Part shown: positions 1 to 6,407 of the stretch, one piece after another
Numbering within the stretch: position 1 is the first letter of the stretch
How the letters are laid out: every line of letters starts with the position of its first letter
Origin: an uncultured Desulfovibrio sp.
GTDB taxonomy: Bacteria > Desulfobacterota > Desulfovibrionia > Desulfovibrionales > Desulfovibrionaceae
Direction of reading: 5' to 3'
Assembly: GCA_947177645.1 (NCBI GenBank)
Contig: CAMWVJ010000021.1
Span: 1-9,336 of the forward strand
Length of the DNA: 9,336 nt
Program-made: the position numbers and the translations under genes
Notes under the pieces: generated by a model
Databases searched by the model: none
What the model was told of the DNA's origin: nothing
The model's input: only the letters and a program-made list of their open reading frames with translations

Positions 1-725
1 GGCTCATAGGCCACGATGGCCTTGATCTCCCCGGGCCGTTCCATGCCGGAAAACCAGCCGTACTGGCCGCTGTTTGAATGCGTCACCAGCACGGATGCGC
101 CCGCCCGCTCCAGCAAGGCGGCCAGGGTCTTGCCCATGAAACGGCGGTGCTCGTCGGTGCGCGGCTCGTCCCCCGTGTTGGGCGTCTGCTGCCGGAAGAA
201 CTGGTCAGCGGCCGCGGCATCGCCGGGAAACTGCACGCCATCGAACAGCACGGGCTCGCCGGGAGGTGTCCAGACCCCATTGCGAAACACGGTCCATGTG
301 GCGCTTTCCCGGTTGGCGGCCGGTACGTCATCCTTGCCGCTCACCGGCGTGGCGGTGTAGCCGGCGCGGCCGCGACGGGGCTGGTCGAGGATATAGACCG
401 CCCAGTCATCGCGGGGAAAAATGGCCTGGAAACCCTCGCGGCCGTCCGGGGTGGATTCCCATGTCCTGCCGGACTGCATCATTCCGTGCCAGAAAATGAG
501 CGGGTACTGCCGCGCGTTTTCCGGGATGTAGTATTGCGCATAGCCGTGATCGCCGTGAAAGGTGTCGCCATCCGGCTTCTTCACGACGCTGCCCCCGAAG
601 AGGAGGCTCCCCATGGTGCGCAGGGAAATGGGCTTTTCGCTTTCCCCGTCCGCCGCGAAGGCGGCGCTGCACAGGAGCGCCCCGGAGAGCAGAACGACAG
701 AGCCGAGCCGTAAGATCTTGCGCAT
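1..725 (-). CDS. Exported alpha/beta hydrolase (3' end outside window)
   Basis: The gene starts at the ATG at 725 and runs off the left edge, with 241 complete codons visible. A strong ribosome site (GGGAGAG) lies just upstream. Residues 1-24 form a Sec signal peptide: basic start, hydrophobic core, and a likely cut after AFA at 24, so the protein is probably periplasmic or secreted. An oxyanion-type motif HGMMQSG lies at 80-86. The nucleophile elbow reads T-H-S-N-S-G at 215-220 with Ser217 as the likely nucleophile, so Thr and Ser replace the usual glycines of GxSxG. The catalytic acid and histidine would lie in the missing part. Substrate is unknown; an esterase- or lipase-like role is the family default. 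It follows the aldo/keto reductase ending at 812 after 86 bases on the same strand and is probably the third gene of that operon. The fold is fairly sure, the exact reaction is not. Confidence 0.85.
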   Translation of the reverse strand, partial: MRKILRLGSVVLLSGALLCSAAFAADGESEKPISLRTMGSLLFGGSVVKKPDGDTFHGDHGYAQYYIPENARQYPLIFWHGMMQSGRTWESTPDGREGFQAIFPRDDWAVYILDQPRRGRAGYTATPVSGKDDVPAANRESATWTVFRNGVWTPPGEPVLFDGVQFPGDAAAADQFFRQQTPNTGDEPRTDEHRRFMGKTLAALLERAGASVLVTHSNSGQYGWFSGMERPGEIKAIVAYE

Positions 726-811
726 GTTCTCTCCCTGTTGCTTTGGGATTGCTGTGGAGGCGGGCGCGGGCGCAGCCGCACCGTTGCCGTTTTTGGGCCA
801 CCATTGGGGCG

Positions 812-1810
812 CTAGGAGGCCCTGACCGTCCCCAGCTTCTCGATGTCCTTGTCCGTCCTGTTGCCGTGGATGGTGATGGCGGAAAGCGCCTTTTCCAGCG
901 CGGCGAATTCCGCGTCCGTGAGCGTGATGTCGGCCGCGGCGAGGTTTTCGCGCACACGCTCCTCCTTGCGCATGCCCGGGATGGGCACGATGAAGTCGCC
1001 CTTGCGCAAGATCCACGCGAGCGAGATCTGCGCCGGCGTGGCGTGCTTTTCTTTGGCGAAGCGCTCGAGCAGGTCGAGGAGGGGCTGGTTGGCGGCCACG
1101 TTCTCCTTGCTGAAGCGCGTGATGACGCGGCGCACGTCGTCGCCGGAATACTCGGTCTTTTGCGTATACTTGCCGCTCAAGAAGCCGCTCGCCAGCGGCG
1201 AGAAGGGCACGAAGCCGATGCCGAGCCCGGCGCAGGCCGGGATGACATCCTTTTCAAACATCCGCTCCATCATGGAATATTCACTCTGGATGGCAGCGAG
1301 CGGCGTGACCGCGTGCGCCCGGCGCACCTGGGCCTCTGTGGCCTGCGACAGGCCCCAGCCGCGCACGAGGCCCTCGCGGATGAGGGCGCCCAGGGTGTGG
1401 GCGATGCCTTCGAGGTCGCAGTCTTCGGGAACGCGGTGCAGGTAATAGAGGTCCACATACTCCGTGCCCAGCCGCTTCAGCGATTCCTCAAGGGAGCGGC
1501 GGATGCCCTGCGCGCTCAGCTTGGGATAGGGCCAGTCCTGCCCGGGGAGCGCGAAGGGGCTGAACTTGGTGGCGAGCACGATGTCCTTGCGGAAGGGCGC
1601 CACGCCCTTGCCGGTGAGCTCTTCATTGACGAAGGGGCCGTAGACTTCGGCCGTGTCGTAGAAGGTGCAGCCGAGGTCGTGGGCCAGCGCCATGAGGCGC
1701 AGGGCCTCGGATTCCGGCGGAAGCGCGCCGTAGCCGTGGCTGAAGCCCATGCAGCCCATGCCGATGGCCGAGACCGTGAGGCCGCTCTTGCCGAGTTCGC
1801 GTGTTTTCAT
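812..1810 (-). CDS. Aldo/keto reductase, longer (YDTAEVYG) type
   Basis: This 332-aa protein is a typical NAD(P)H-dependent aldo/keto reductase with a TIM barrel, probably cytoplasmic. The catalytic tetrad is visible: Asp52 and Tyr57 in YDTAEVYG, Lys82 in ATKF and His125 in YLHRV. The N-terminus (LGKSGLTVSAIGMGCMG) is the standard first strand of the subfamily that reduces aldehydes, quinones or sugar-derived carbonyls; the true substrate cannot be read from sequence. I chose the ATG at 1810 over an in-frame ATG at 1837. Position 1810 has an AGGGGGG Shine-Dalgarno-like run 7 bases upstream and starts exactly at the family N-terminus, whereas 1837 would overlap the upstream gene and has no ribosome site. 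It lies 16 bases after the stop of the second reductase, so the two are surely co-transcribed. Confidence 0.93.
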   Translation of the reverse strand: MKTRELGKSGLTVSAIGMGCMGFSHGYGALPPESEALRLMALAHDLGCTFYDTAEVYGPFVNEELTGKGVAPFRKDIVLATKFSPFALPGQDWPYPKLSAQGIRRSLEESLKRLGTEYVDLYYLHRVPEDCDLEGIAHTLGALIREGLVRGWGLSQATEAQVRRAHAVTPLAAIQSEYSMMERMFEKDVIPACAGLGIGFVPFSPLASGFLSGKYTQKTEYSGDDVRRVITRFSKENVAANQPLLDLLERFAKEKHATPAQISLAWILRKGDFIVPIPGMRKEERVRENLAAADITLTDAEFAALEKALSAITIHGNRTDKDIEKLGTVRAS

Positions 1811-1826
1811 GGTGGTGCCCCCCTGT

Positions 1827-2678
1827 TCAGATGTCATAGCGCACGTTGCAGAGCCAGCTCACGATCTTCGGGTCATAATGGGAGAAGAAGCAGCTCTTCC
1901 CGGTGTCGAGGCTGCGGATCTTTTCCATGTCCGCGTCGCTCAGGCTGAAGTCGAACACGGCGAAGTTCTGCTCCATGCGTTCCCGGTGCACGGACTTGGG
2001 GATGCAGACGACGCCCCGCTGCACGAGCCAGCGCAGGATAATTTGCGCCACGCTCTTCTTGTGCGCCTCGGCGATGGAAAGCAGCACGGGATTATGGAAG
2101 ATGTCGTTCTTTCCTTCCGCGAAAGGCCCCCAGGACTGCATCTGCACCCTGTTTTCGGCCATGAACTCCTGGTCGAGCCAGCGCTGGCAGAAGGGATTGA
2201 CCTCCACCTGGTCAAGGGCGGCCGTCACTTCGTTGCAGCCGATGAGGTCGGCGAGGCGGTCGGGCATGAAGTTGCAGACGCCGATGGCGCGCACGCGGCC
2301 CGCGCGGTACAGCTCCTCCATGGCCCGCCAGGCGCCGTAATAGTCGTTGAAGGGCTGGTGGATGAGGTAGAGGTCCAGATAGTCCGTGCCCAGGCGCTCG
2401 AGGGATTTCTGAAAGGCCGCTTTCGCCCTCTCGTAGCCCGCGTCCTGGATCCAGAGCTTGGTGGTGAGGAAGATGTCCTGCCGGGCCAGACCGCTCTTTT
2501 TGATGGCGCTCCCCACCGCCTCCTCGTTGAGGTAGGCCGCCGCCGTGTCGATGAGCCGGTAGCCCGTGGCGAGCGCGTCGAGCACGGCCCGCTCGCACTC
2601 GGCCGCAGCCTCTATCTGGTAGACGCCAAAGCCCAGGATGGGCATTTCCACGCCATTGTTCAGGGTCACGTATTCCAT
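1827..2678 (-). CDS. Aldo/keto reductase, short (2,5-diketogluconate reductase-like) type
   Basis: This 283-aa protein has the usual length of the short AKR subfamily that includes 2,5-diketo-D-gluconate and methylglyoxal reductases. The N-terminus has [15 protein letters not shown], followed by Asp44 and Tyr49 in DTAAAY, Lys74 in TTKLW and His107 in LIHQP, a complete tetrad. An IPKS motif near residue 222 matches the NADPH 2'-phosphate contact region. The ATG at 2678 was chosen because a GGGAG ribosome site lies 7 bases upstream and the family N-terminus begins there; a GTG at 2714 would add 12 unusual residues. It is the first gene of the leftward operon and diverges from the LysR regulator at 2800. 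The true substrate is unknown. It is only distantly similar to the neighbouring reductase, so this is not a recent tandem duplication. Confidence 0.93.
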   Translation of the reverse strand: MEYVTLNNGVEMPILGFGVYQIEAAAECERAVLDALATGYRLIDTAAAYLNEEAVGSAIKKSGLARQDIFLTTKLWIQDAGYERAKAAFQKSLERLGTDYLDLYLIHQPFNDYYGAWRAMEELYRAGRVRAIGVCNFMPDRLADLIGCNEVTAALDQVEVNPFCQRWLDQEFMAENRVQMQSWGPFAEGKNDIFHNPVLLSIAEAHKKSVAQIILRWLVQRGVVCIPKSVHRERMEQNFAVFDFSLSDADMEKIRSLDTGKSCFFSHYDPKIVSWLCNVRYDI

Positions 2679-2730
2679 GGTCGCGCTCCCGGTTGCGGTG
2701 GTGTTCTGCCTCACCTCTACATGGGCGCCG

Positions 2731-2759
2731 ATTGTGTGTAAAATGCCTATTTGCTACAA
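2731..2759 (-). promoter_or_regulatory. Candidate promoter for the aldo/keto reductase operon
   Basis: Read on the minus strand, TTGTAG (2754-2759) is followed after 17 bases by CACAAT (2731-2736). The matches to sigma-70 consensus are only 3/6 and 4/6. The spacing is ideal, it is the most A/T-rich patch in the divergent gap, and the palindrome at 2762-2782 sits directly upstream of the -35, where an activator could bind. The match is weak, so this is a suggestion only. Confidence 0.35.
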
Positions 2760-2760
2760 C
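2732..2760 (+). promoter_or_regulatory. Candidate promoter for the LysR regulator gene
   Basis: TTGTGT (2732-2737), a 17-base gap, then TACAAC (2755-2760), matching consensus at 3/6 and 4/6. A start would fall near 2767, inside the palindrome at 2762-2782, which would suit autorepression. It overlaps the minus-strand candidate promoter almost completely, so the two transcripts may compete. The evidence is weak. Confidence 0.35.
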
Positions 2761-2761
2761 A

Positions 2762-2782
2762 GTTGGAACCGCTGGTTCCAAC
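2762..2782. promoter_or_regulatory. Perfect 9-3-9 palindrome, likely LysR operator
   Basis: The arms GTTGGAACC (2762-2770) and GGTTCCAAC (2774-2782) are exact inverted copies around the spacer GCT. The site lies in the gap between the divergent LysR gene and the reductase operon, beside both candidate promoters and 8 bases before the LysR ribosome site. LysR-type regulators commonly bind a dyad in such a gap. It lacks the symmetric T-N11-A core often quoted for the family. If transcribed it could instead form a 9-bp hairpin in the LysR leader. Confidence 0.6.
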
Positions 2783-2799
2783 ACCTGCCGAGGTCTGCC

Positions 2800-3744
2800 A
2801 TGTGCCCCGCGCAAAAAAACCGCGCCGACGCCCTACTCAATCCCTTGCTTGTGACCTTCAGGCATGTGTCCGCCTGCGGCAGCTTCAACCGCGCGGCCGA
2901 CGGGCTTTTCTTGTCGGCCACGGCCGTGCGCAAGCAAATGAACCTCCTCGAGGACGCGCTCGGGCTGACCCTCTTCACGCGGGGGAAGCGGGGCATCCGC
3001 CTCACCGGGGAGGGGAAGACGCTTCTTGAGGGGCTCGCGCAGCTTTCGGAGGCGGCCGCGGACGTGCTCGCCCGGGCGCGGCACTGCGCCGGGGGCGCGG
3101 CCATCCGGGTGGGCACCTCCTTCCTCAATCCAGCCTCGGTGTTCATCGATCTGCTGCGGGCGCTGGACGCGGAGGGGGAGCATGCGGTCGAGCTCGTCCC
3201 GTTCGATGACGGCCGCGACGGCATCCTTGCCGAGATCGGGCGCCTCGGCCGGGATTATGACTTCCTCGTGGGCGCGTGCGATTCAAAACGCTGGATGCAG
3301 CGCTGCCATTTCCAGAAGCTCGGGGCTTACGCCATGTGCTGCGCCGTGCCCCGCGGCCACAGGCTCGCGCGAAAGCGCAGGCTCGCCCTGGGCGACCTCG
3401 CCGGCGAGGCCGTCGTCCTCGGCGCCCGCGGGGATTCGTCCACCGTGGATGGGGCGCGGGAGCTGCTCCTCGCGCAAGAGGTCATCCGCCTGGAAGACGG
3501 CCCCTTTTTCTATGACCTCGACATCTTCAACGCCTGCGCGCGGGAGGGGAAGATCCTGCTGACCCTGGAATGCTGGCGGAATGCGCACCCGGCCTTTGTC
3601 ACCATCCCGGTGGCGTGGGATCTGCGCGTGCCCTGGGGGCTGCTGTATGAGAAGGAGCCGTCGGAGAAGGTGCGGAGATTTCTGGAAGGCCTCGGCGCCG
3701 GGGCCGGCTACTCCGCCCCGCCCACCACGAAGGCCTGCGGATAG
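2800..3744 (+). CDS. LysR-family transcriptional regulator
   Basis: This 314-aa DNA-binding regulator has the normal length for the family. The winged helix-turn-helix spans about residues 13-71, with ACGSFNRAADGLFLSATAV followed by the LEDALGLTLFTRGKRGIRLT wing. An effector-binding domain follows from about residue 100 (AIRVGTSF) to 295. I start it at the ATG at 2800, which has GAGG 6 bases upstream and gives a standard LysR N-terminus; an in-frame ATG at 2638 would add 54 residues lying across the reductase start and the promoter region. It diverges from the reductase operon and most likely controls it and itself through the palindrome at 2762-2782. The effector is unknown. The protein carries ten cysteines (2, 26, 96, 160, 169, 180, 181, 246, 258, 313), which is many for the family. 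Its 3' end overlaps rlpA on the other strand by 37 bases. Confidence 0.93.
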   Translation: MCPAQKNRADALLNPLLVTFRHVSACGSFNRAADGLFLSATAVRKQMNLLEDALGLTLFTRGKRGIRLTGEGKTLLEGLAQLSEAAADVLARARHCAGGAAIRVGTSFLNPASVFIDLLRALDAEGEHAVELVPFDDGRDGILAEIGRLGRDYDFLVGACDSKRWMQRCHFQKLGAYAMCCAVPRGHRLARKRRLALGDLAGEAVVLGARGDSSTVDGARELLLAQEVIRLEDGPFFYDLDIFNACAREGKILLTLECWRNAHPAFVTIPVAWDLRVPWGLLYEKEPSEKVRRFLEGLGAGAGYSAPPTTKACG

Positions 3745-4439
3745 AGCGCGCGGAAGGCGGCGAGCATGCGCTCGGCCCCGGCGGAGTCGGCCCACGGGCC
3801 GACCTGCACGTTCCACAGATTGTTGCTGCCGAACTGGAGGCGCCCCTTGTGGCCGGCCTTGGCCAGCGTCTGGATGAGCTTGTAGGCGCTCTCCTTGCTG
3901 CCAAAGGCCCCTACCTGGACGTAAAAATCGCCCTTGATGTCGCCGTTTTCCGCAAGCTCGCTCAGGCCGCCGAGGCTCTGGATGCGCACGCGCGCCGTGC
4001 CCGTGCCCATCATGTTGAGGCGCGTGGCCGCGGTGCGCGAGAGGTCGATGACGCGGTCCTCCACGAAGGGGCCGCGGTCATTGACGCGCACGATGACCGA
4101 CTTGCCGTTGCCGAGGTGCGTCACGCGCACCTTGGTGCCCAGCGGCAGCAGCTTGTGGGCCGCGGTCATGGCGTACTGGTTGTAGCGCTCGCCGTTGGCC
4201 GTGGTCTTGCCGTGGAAGCCCGGGCCGTACCACGAGGCGATGCCCTCCTCCACAAAGCCGTGCGCGGACTTCAGGGGATAGTAGGTCTTGCCGCGCACGG
4301 TATAGGGCTTGGTGCCCGCCACACCGCCCTTGCGCCACGAAGTGCGCGAGCCGCCGCAGCCCGCGAGCACGAGCGCGCAGCAAACAAGGGCCAGCAGCAG
4401 GAGGTGCCGCAAGGGGACGCGGGGCGCCCGGGCCATCAT
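3708..4439 (-). CDS. rlpA: RlpA-like septal lytic transglycosylase lipoprotein (DPBB + SPOR)
   Basis: This 243-aa protein begins with a lipoprotein signal peptide with lipobox LAGC, so Cys28 would be lipidated and the protein anchored in an outer or inner membrane facing the periplasm. A double-psi beta-barrel domain (about 64-155) carries the RlpA signature: GIASWYGPGFHGKTTANGE, TAAHKLLPLGT and VNDRGP. Glu84, His95 and Asp121 match the conserved residues of active RlpA enzymes, which cleave naked glycan strands of peptidoglycan. A C-terminal SPOR domain (about 171-240, starting DFYVQVGAFGSKESA) binds denuded septal glycan. The start at 4439 overlaps the upstream stop as ATGA, with AGGAG just before; an ATG one codon later is equally possible. 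It is the last gene of a three-gene coupled operon. The 3' end overlaps the convergent LysR gene. Confidence 0.95.
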   Translation of the reverse strand: MMARAPRVPLRHLLLLALVCCALVLAGCGGSRTSWRKGGVAGTKPYTVRGKTYYPLKSAHGFVEEGIASWYGPGFHGKTTANGERYNQYAMTAAHKLLPLGTKVRVTHLGNGKSVIVRVNDRGPFVEDRVIDLSRTAATRLNMMGTGTARVRIQSLGGLSELAENGDIKGDFYVQVGAFGSKESAYKLIQTLAKAGHKGRLQFGSNNLWNVQVGPWADSAGAERMLAAFRALYPQAFVVGGAE

Positions 4440-5278
4440 GCGGCTCCTGCCCGCGTGGGGCCCTGGTCTGCGCCCGGGGCGTCGGGGGCGCCGGCCTCCA
4501 GCGTTTGCAGCAGCCTGCGCCCCGCCTCGCCGAGCTCATCCCGGTGCGCGGCGAGGAGCGCCCGCGCCGCTTCGGGGCGCCCGGCTTCCACAAGGTCGGC
4601 CGCGGCCAGCGGGTAGAGGCCGTCCCCGTCGGGCCCGGAGAGCGCGCCCACCACTTCGGGCCAGCGGGCTCCGAAGGCCTCGGCCGCGCGTTCCTCCTCC
4701 ACGGCCAGCCAGCGGGCCAGCGGCGCGTTGCCGCCCTCGCCGGCAAGATAGCGCGCGAGCAGGGCAAGCCCGTTGTCGAGCACGCCCAGGATGCGCCGAA
4801 GCTCGCGCTCCATGCTGTCGGCCGTCTGGCGGGGCAGCCCGGCCAAGGGCCAGAGGCCCTCCCCGCTGTCGGGGGCGTCCGCCGCGTGCCCGGCGGCGCG
4901 CCGCAGCTCCTCCAGATGGAGCAGGCGATTGGCGTAGTGCTGGCGCTGATAGGCGTCCTCGCGCAGCTTGATGCACTCATGGAAGGCGAAGCCCACGCAC
5001 CAGTCGATGAGCTCGCCCACGAGGGCGCGCCCTTCGGTGGCCGGGTCGCCGGCCTGCGCCGGGGAGCGGAAGAGGTGATGCGCCGTGTCCTTGAGGCGCC
5101 AAAGCACGCCCTTGGACATGGCTTCGCCGAGCAGAGCCCGGATGATGGCGTAGGAGACCGTGCCGTCGCCCTCAAAACGGCGTAACTGCGCGGTCAGCAC
5201 GGCATGGGCCGCGCAATAGTCGCGCACGAGGTCGCGCACGAGGGCCGGGCGCCGCCGGGCAAGCCAGGCGCGGTTCAT
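4436..5278 (-). CDS. Conserved-looking protein of unknown function (280 aa)
   Basis: I do not recognise this family. The 280-aa product has no signal peptide or membrane segment, so it is probably cytoplasmic. It looks almost entirely alpha-helical and is rich in Ala, Leu, Arg and Glu. The most conserved-looking part is residues 1-125, with a Trp/Cys/His patch (IDWCVGFAFHECIKLREDAYQRQHY split over about 92-116). The C-terminal third (about 170-265) has helix pairs that resemble TPR-like packing (LVEAGRPEAARALLAAHRDEL), and the end is a disordered Gly/Ala/Pro tail. The start ATG overlaps the stop of the 106-aa gene by 4 bases, and its stop overlaps the rlpA start the same way, so translation is coupled across all three. 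A cell envelope or division-linked role is a guess from context only. The frame is supported by clean coupling and by coding-like third-position GC. Confidence 0.85.
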   Translation of the reverse strand: MNRAWLARRRPALVRDLVRDYCAAHAVLTAQLRRFEGDGTVSYAIIRALLGEAMSKGVLWRLKDTAHHLFRSPAQAGDPATEGRALVGELIDWCVGFAFHECIKLREDAYQRQHYANRLLHLEELRRAAGHAADAPDSGEGLWPLAGLPRQTADSMERELRRILGVLDNGLALLARYLAGEGGNAPLARWLAVEEERAAEAFGARWPEVVGALSGPDGDGLYPLAAADLVEAGRPEAARALLAAHRDELGEAGRRLLQTLEAGAPDAPGADQGPTRAGAA

Positions 5279-5595
5279 GCGCCGGGCGCCCCTTGCGGGG
5301 GCGCGGCCTCCCCGTCATCCGAAACGGGAAAGCCCGCTTCCACAAGCAGGGCGCGGGCCACGGCGAGGTCATAGATGCGGAGGGGGTCCTGCGCGCTGCC
5401 GCCCTCTTTGGCATACAGGGCAGCGGCCTCGCGGATGACGCCCATGCTGAGCCAGGGGTGGCGCTCCCAGATCTCGGGATGCGCCGCCTCCCAGAGGCGG
5501 AATTCCACCTCGCCGTCGGGGCCGCGCCGCACGTAGACCCGCGAACCGGGGTCGCCCGCGTTGGCGTGGTAGTAGAGCCCGCGTTCGTCCTGCAT
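5275..5595 (-). CDS. Small protein of unknown function (106 aa)
   Basis: I do not recognise this family. The 106-aa product has no signal peptide or transmembrane helix. Residues 8-45 look like a small beta-rich domain (LYYHANAGDPGSRVYVRR, then EVEFRLWEA). Residues 46-92 are helical (HPEIWERHPWLSMGVIREAAALYA and YDLAVARALLVEAGF), and the end is a Pro/Gly/Ala tail. The ATG at 5595 was chosen over a GTG-type start at 5748 because AAGGAG sits 5 bases upstream and a good promoter lies at 5643-5672, which the longer version would contain. It is the first gene of the operon leading into the 280-aa protein and rlpA, with a 4-base overlap to the next gene. Three aromatic residues (W44, W52, W57 region) around acidic residues suggest a protein-binding surface, but this is speculation. 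Confidence 0.83.
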   Translation of the reverse strand: MQDERGLYYHANAGDPGSRVYVRRGPDGEVEFRLWEAAHPEIWERHPWLSMGVIREAAALYAKEGGSAQDPLRIYDLAVARALLVEAGFPVSDDGEAAPPQGAPGA

Positions 5596-5642
5596 GTCGT
5601 CTCCTTGTGCGGCGAAGGCTGCCGCTTCTGTGTGCCTCGGGG

Positions 5643-5672
5643 ATTCTAGGCGAAAATCCGCCCGCTTGCCAA
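5643..5672 (-). promoter_or_regulatory. Sigma-70-like promoter of the rlpA operon
   Basis: On the minus strand, TTGGCA (5667-5672) and TAGAAT (5643-5648) are separated by 18 bases. Each matches the consensus at 5 of 6 positions, the best promoter in the window. It would give a leader of about 40 bases before the ATG at 5595. This supports the short start for the first gene of the operon. Confidence 0.7.
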
Positions 5673-5688
5673 GGCGCTTTTGGCGCGC

Positions 5689-5717
5689 TTGCCCTGGCCC
5701 GTGTCTGCCGCTAGAAA
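5689..5717 (+). promoter_or_regulatory. Candidate promoter for yigZ
   Basis: TTGCCC (5689-5694), 17 bases, then TAGAAA (5712-5717), each 4/6 to consensus. A start near 5724 would give a leader of about 39 bases. It is back to back with the rlpA operon promoter, their -35 boxes only 16 bases apart. Confidence 0.45.
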
Positions 5718-5762
5718 GAAGGTGCCGCGCATCCCCGCGGCGCCCCATGCCCCGGAGTCCGC

Positions 5763-6407
5763 ATGCAGCGTTATCCCGTCCCCGCCGCCACCCTTGCGGA
5801 GCCTCACTGCTCCGAGACCGTGGTGCGCCGCAGCCGCTTTCTCGCCCAGTGCGCCCGCGCCGCCAGCCCGGCCGAGGCCCGGGCCTTCGTGGAGGCCGTG
5901 CGCGCGCGCTGGCCCGACGCCACGCACAATTGCTGGGCCTTTGCCGCGGGCGCCCCCGGGGATACCGCGCGCATCGGCTCCTCCGACGACGGCGAGCCCC
6001 ACGGCACGGCCGGGCGCCCCATGCTCCAGGTCTTGCTCCATAGCGGCATCGGCGAAGCCTGCGTGGTGGTGACGCGCTGGTTCGGCGGCGTCAAGCTGGG
6101 CACCGGCGGCCTTGTGCGCGCCTATCAGGACGCGGTGCGCGAAAACCTCGCCGGGCTTTCGTGCGTGGAGCGCGTGCCGCAGGCCGTGGCGGAGGCCGTG
6201 CTGGACTACGCCCATCTGGACGCCCTGCGCCGCCAGCTCCCGGCCCTCGAGGTCGTGGTGGAGGGGGAGGACTATGCCGAGCGCGCCCGCTTGCGCCTGC
6301 GCCTCCCCGAGGAGCGGGTGGCGGCGCTCTCCGCGGCGCTCGCCGCCATCAGCAATGGCGGCGCGTCCCTGGAGCTTGTGGAGGAAGTATCGTCCTCGCC
6401 CGAGTGA
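5763..6407 (+). CDS. yigZ: YigZ/IMPACT family protein
   Basis: This 214-aa protein has the normal length of bacterial YigZ. The N-terminal IMPACT (UPF0029) domain spans about 15-130, with the hallmark DDGEPHGTAGRPML at 75-88 and TRWFGGVKLGTGGLVRAY at 104-121. The C-terminal ferredoxin-like DUF1949 domain runs from about 140 to 205. Eukaryotic IMPACT proteins regulate the kinase GCN2; the bacterial function is unsettled, with suggested links to nucleic acid or ribosome binding. The ATG at 5763 has GGAG 5 bases upstream. The gene stands alone on the plus strand, divergent from the rlpA operon, and its last 59 bases overlap the 3' end of bioWF on the opposite strand. The family call is firm, the role is not known. 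Confidence 0.95.
   Translation: MQRYPVPAATLAEPHCSETVVRRSRFLAQCARAASPAEARAFVEAVRARWPDATHNCWAFAAGAPGDTARIGSSDDGEPHGTAGRPMLQVLLHSGIGEACVVVTRWFGGVKLGTGGLVRAYQDAVRENLAGLSCVERVPQAVAEAVLDYAHLDALRRQLPALEVVVEGEDYAERARLRLRLPEERVAALSAALAAISNGGASLELVEEVSSSPE

Noticed and set aside
726..811. Possible terminator or promoter between the first reductase and the hydrolase
   Set aside because: I see only a short imperfect stem with a tiny loop and no T-run, and no convincing -35/-10 pair.
743..1948. Long plus-strand open frame (401 codons) opposite the first reductase
   Set aside because: It is antisense to a clear aldo/keto reductase with a full catalytic tetrad. Its translation is low-complexity Ala/Gly/Arg/His, as expected from the complement of high-GC coding DNA.
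1749..2741. Plus-strand open frame (330 codons) opposite the second reductase
   Set aside because: It is a shadow of the real minus-strand gene. It has no recognisable motif or ribosome site and spans the divergent promoter gap.
2638..2799. Extended LysR N-terminus from the ATG at 2638
   Set aside because: The 54 extra residues cover the reductase start, the candidate promoters and the palindrome. The ATG at 2800 has a ribosome site and the normal LysR N-terminus.
3849..4616. Plus-strand open frame opposite rlpA
   Set aside because: It is antisense to a well-supported RlpA with lipobox, DPBB and SPOR. The composition is typical of a shadow frame.
4078..5175. Minus-strand alternative frame (365 codons) across the 280-aa gene and rlpA
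   Set aside because: It is very rich in Arg, Pro, Ser and Thr, crosses two coupled genes in another frame, and has no ribosome site.
5666..5686. Small inverted repeat GCCAA...TTGGC near 5668-5684
   Set aside because: It is only five bases per arm and overlaps the promoter -35, so it is too short to call an operator.
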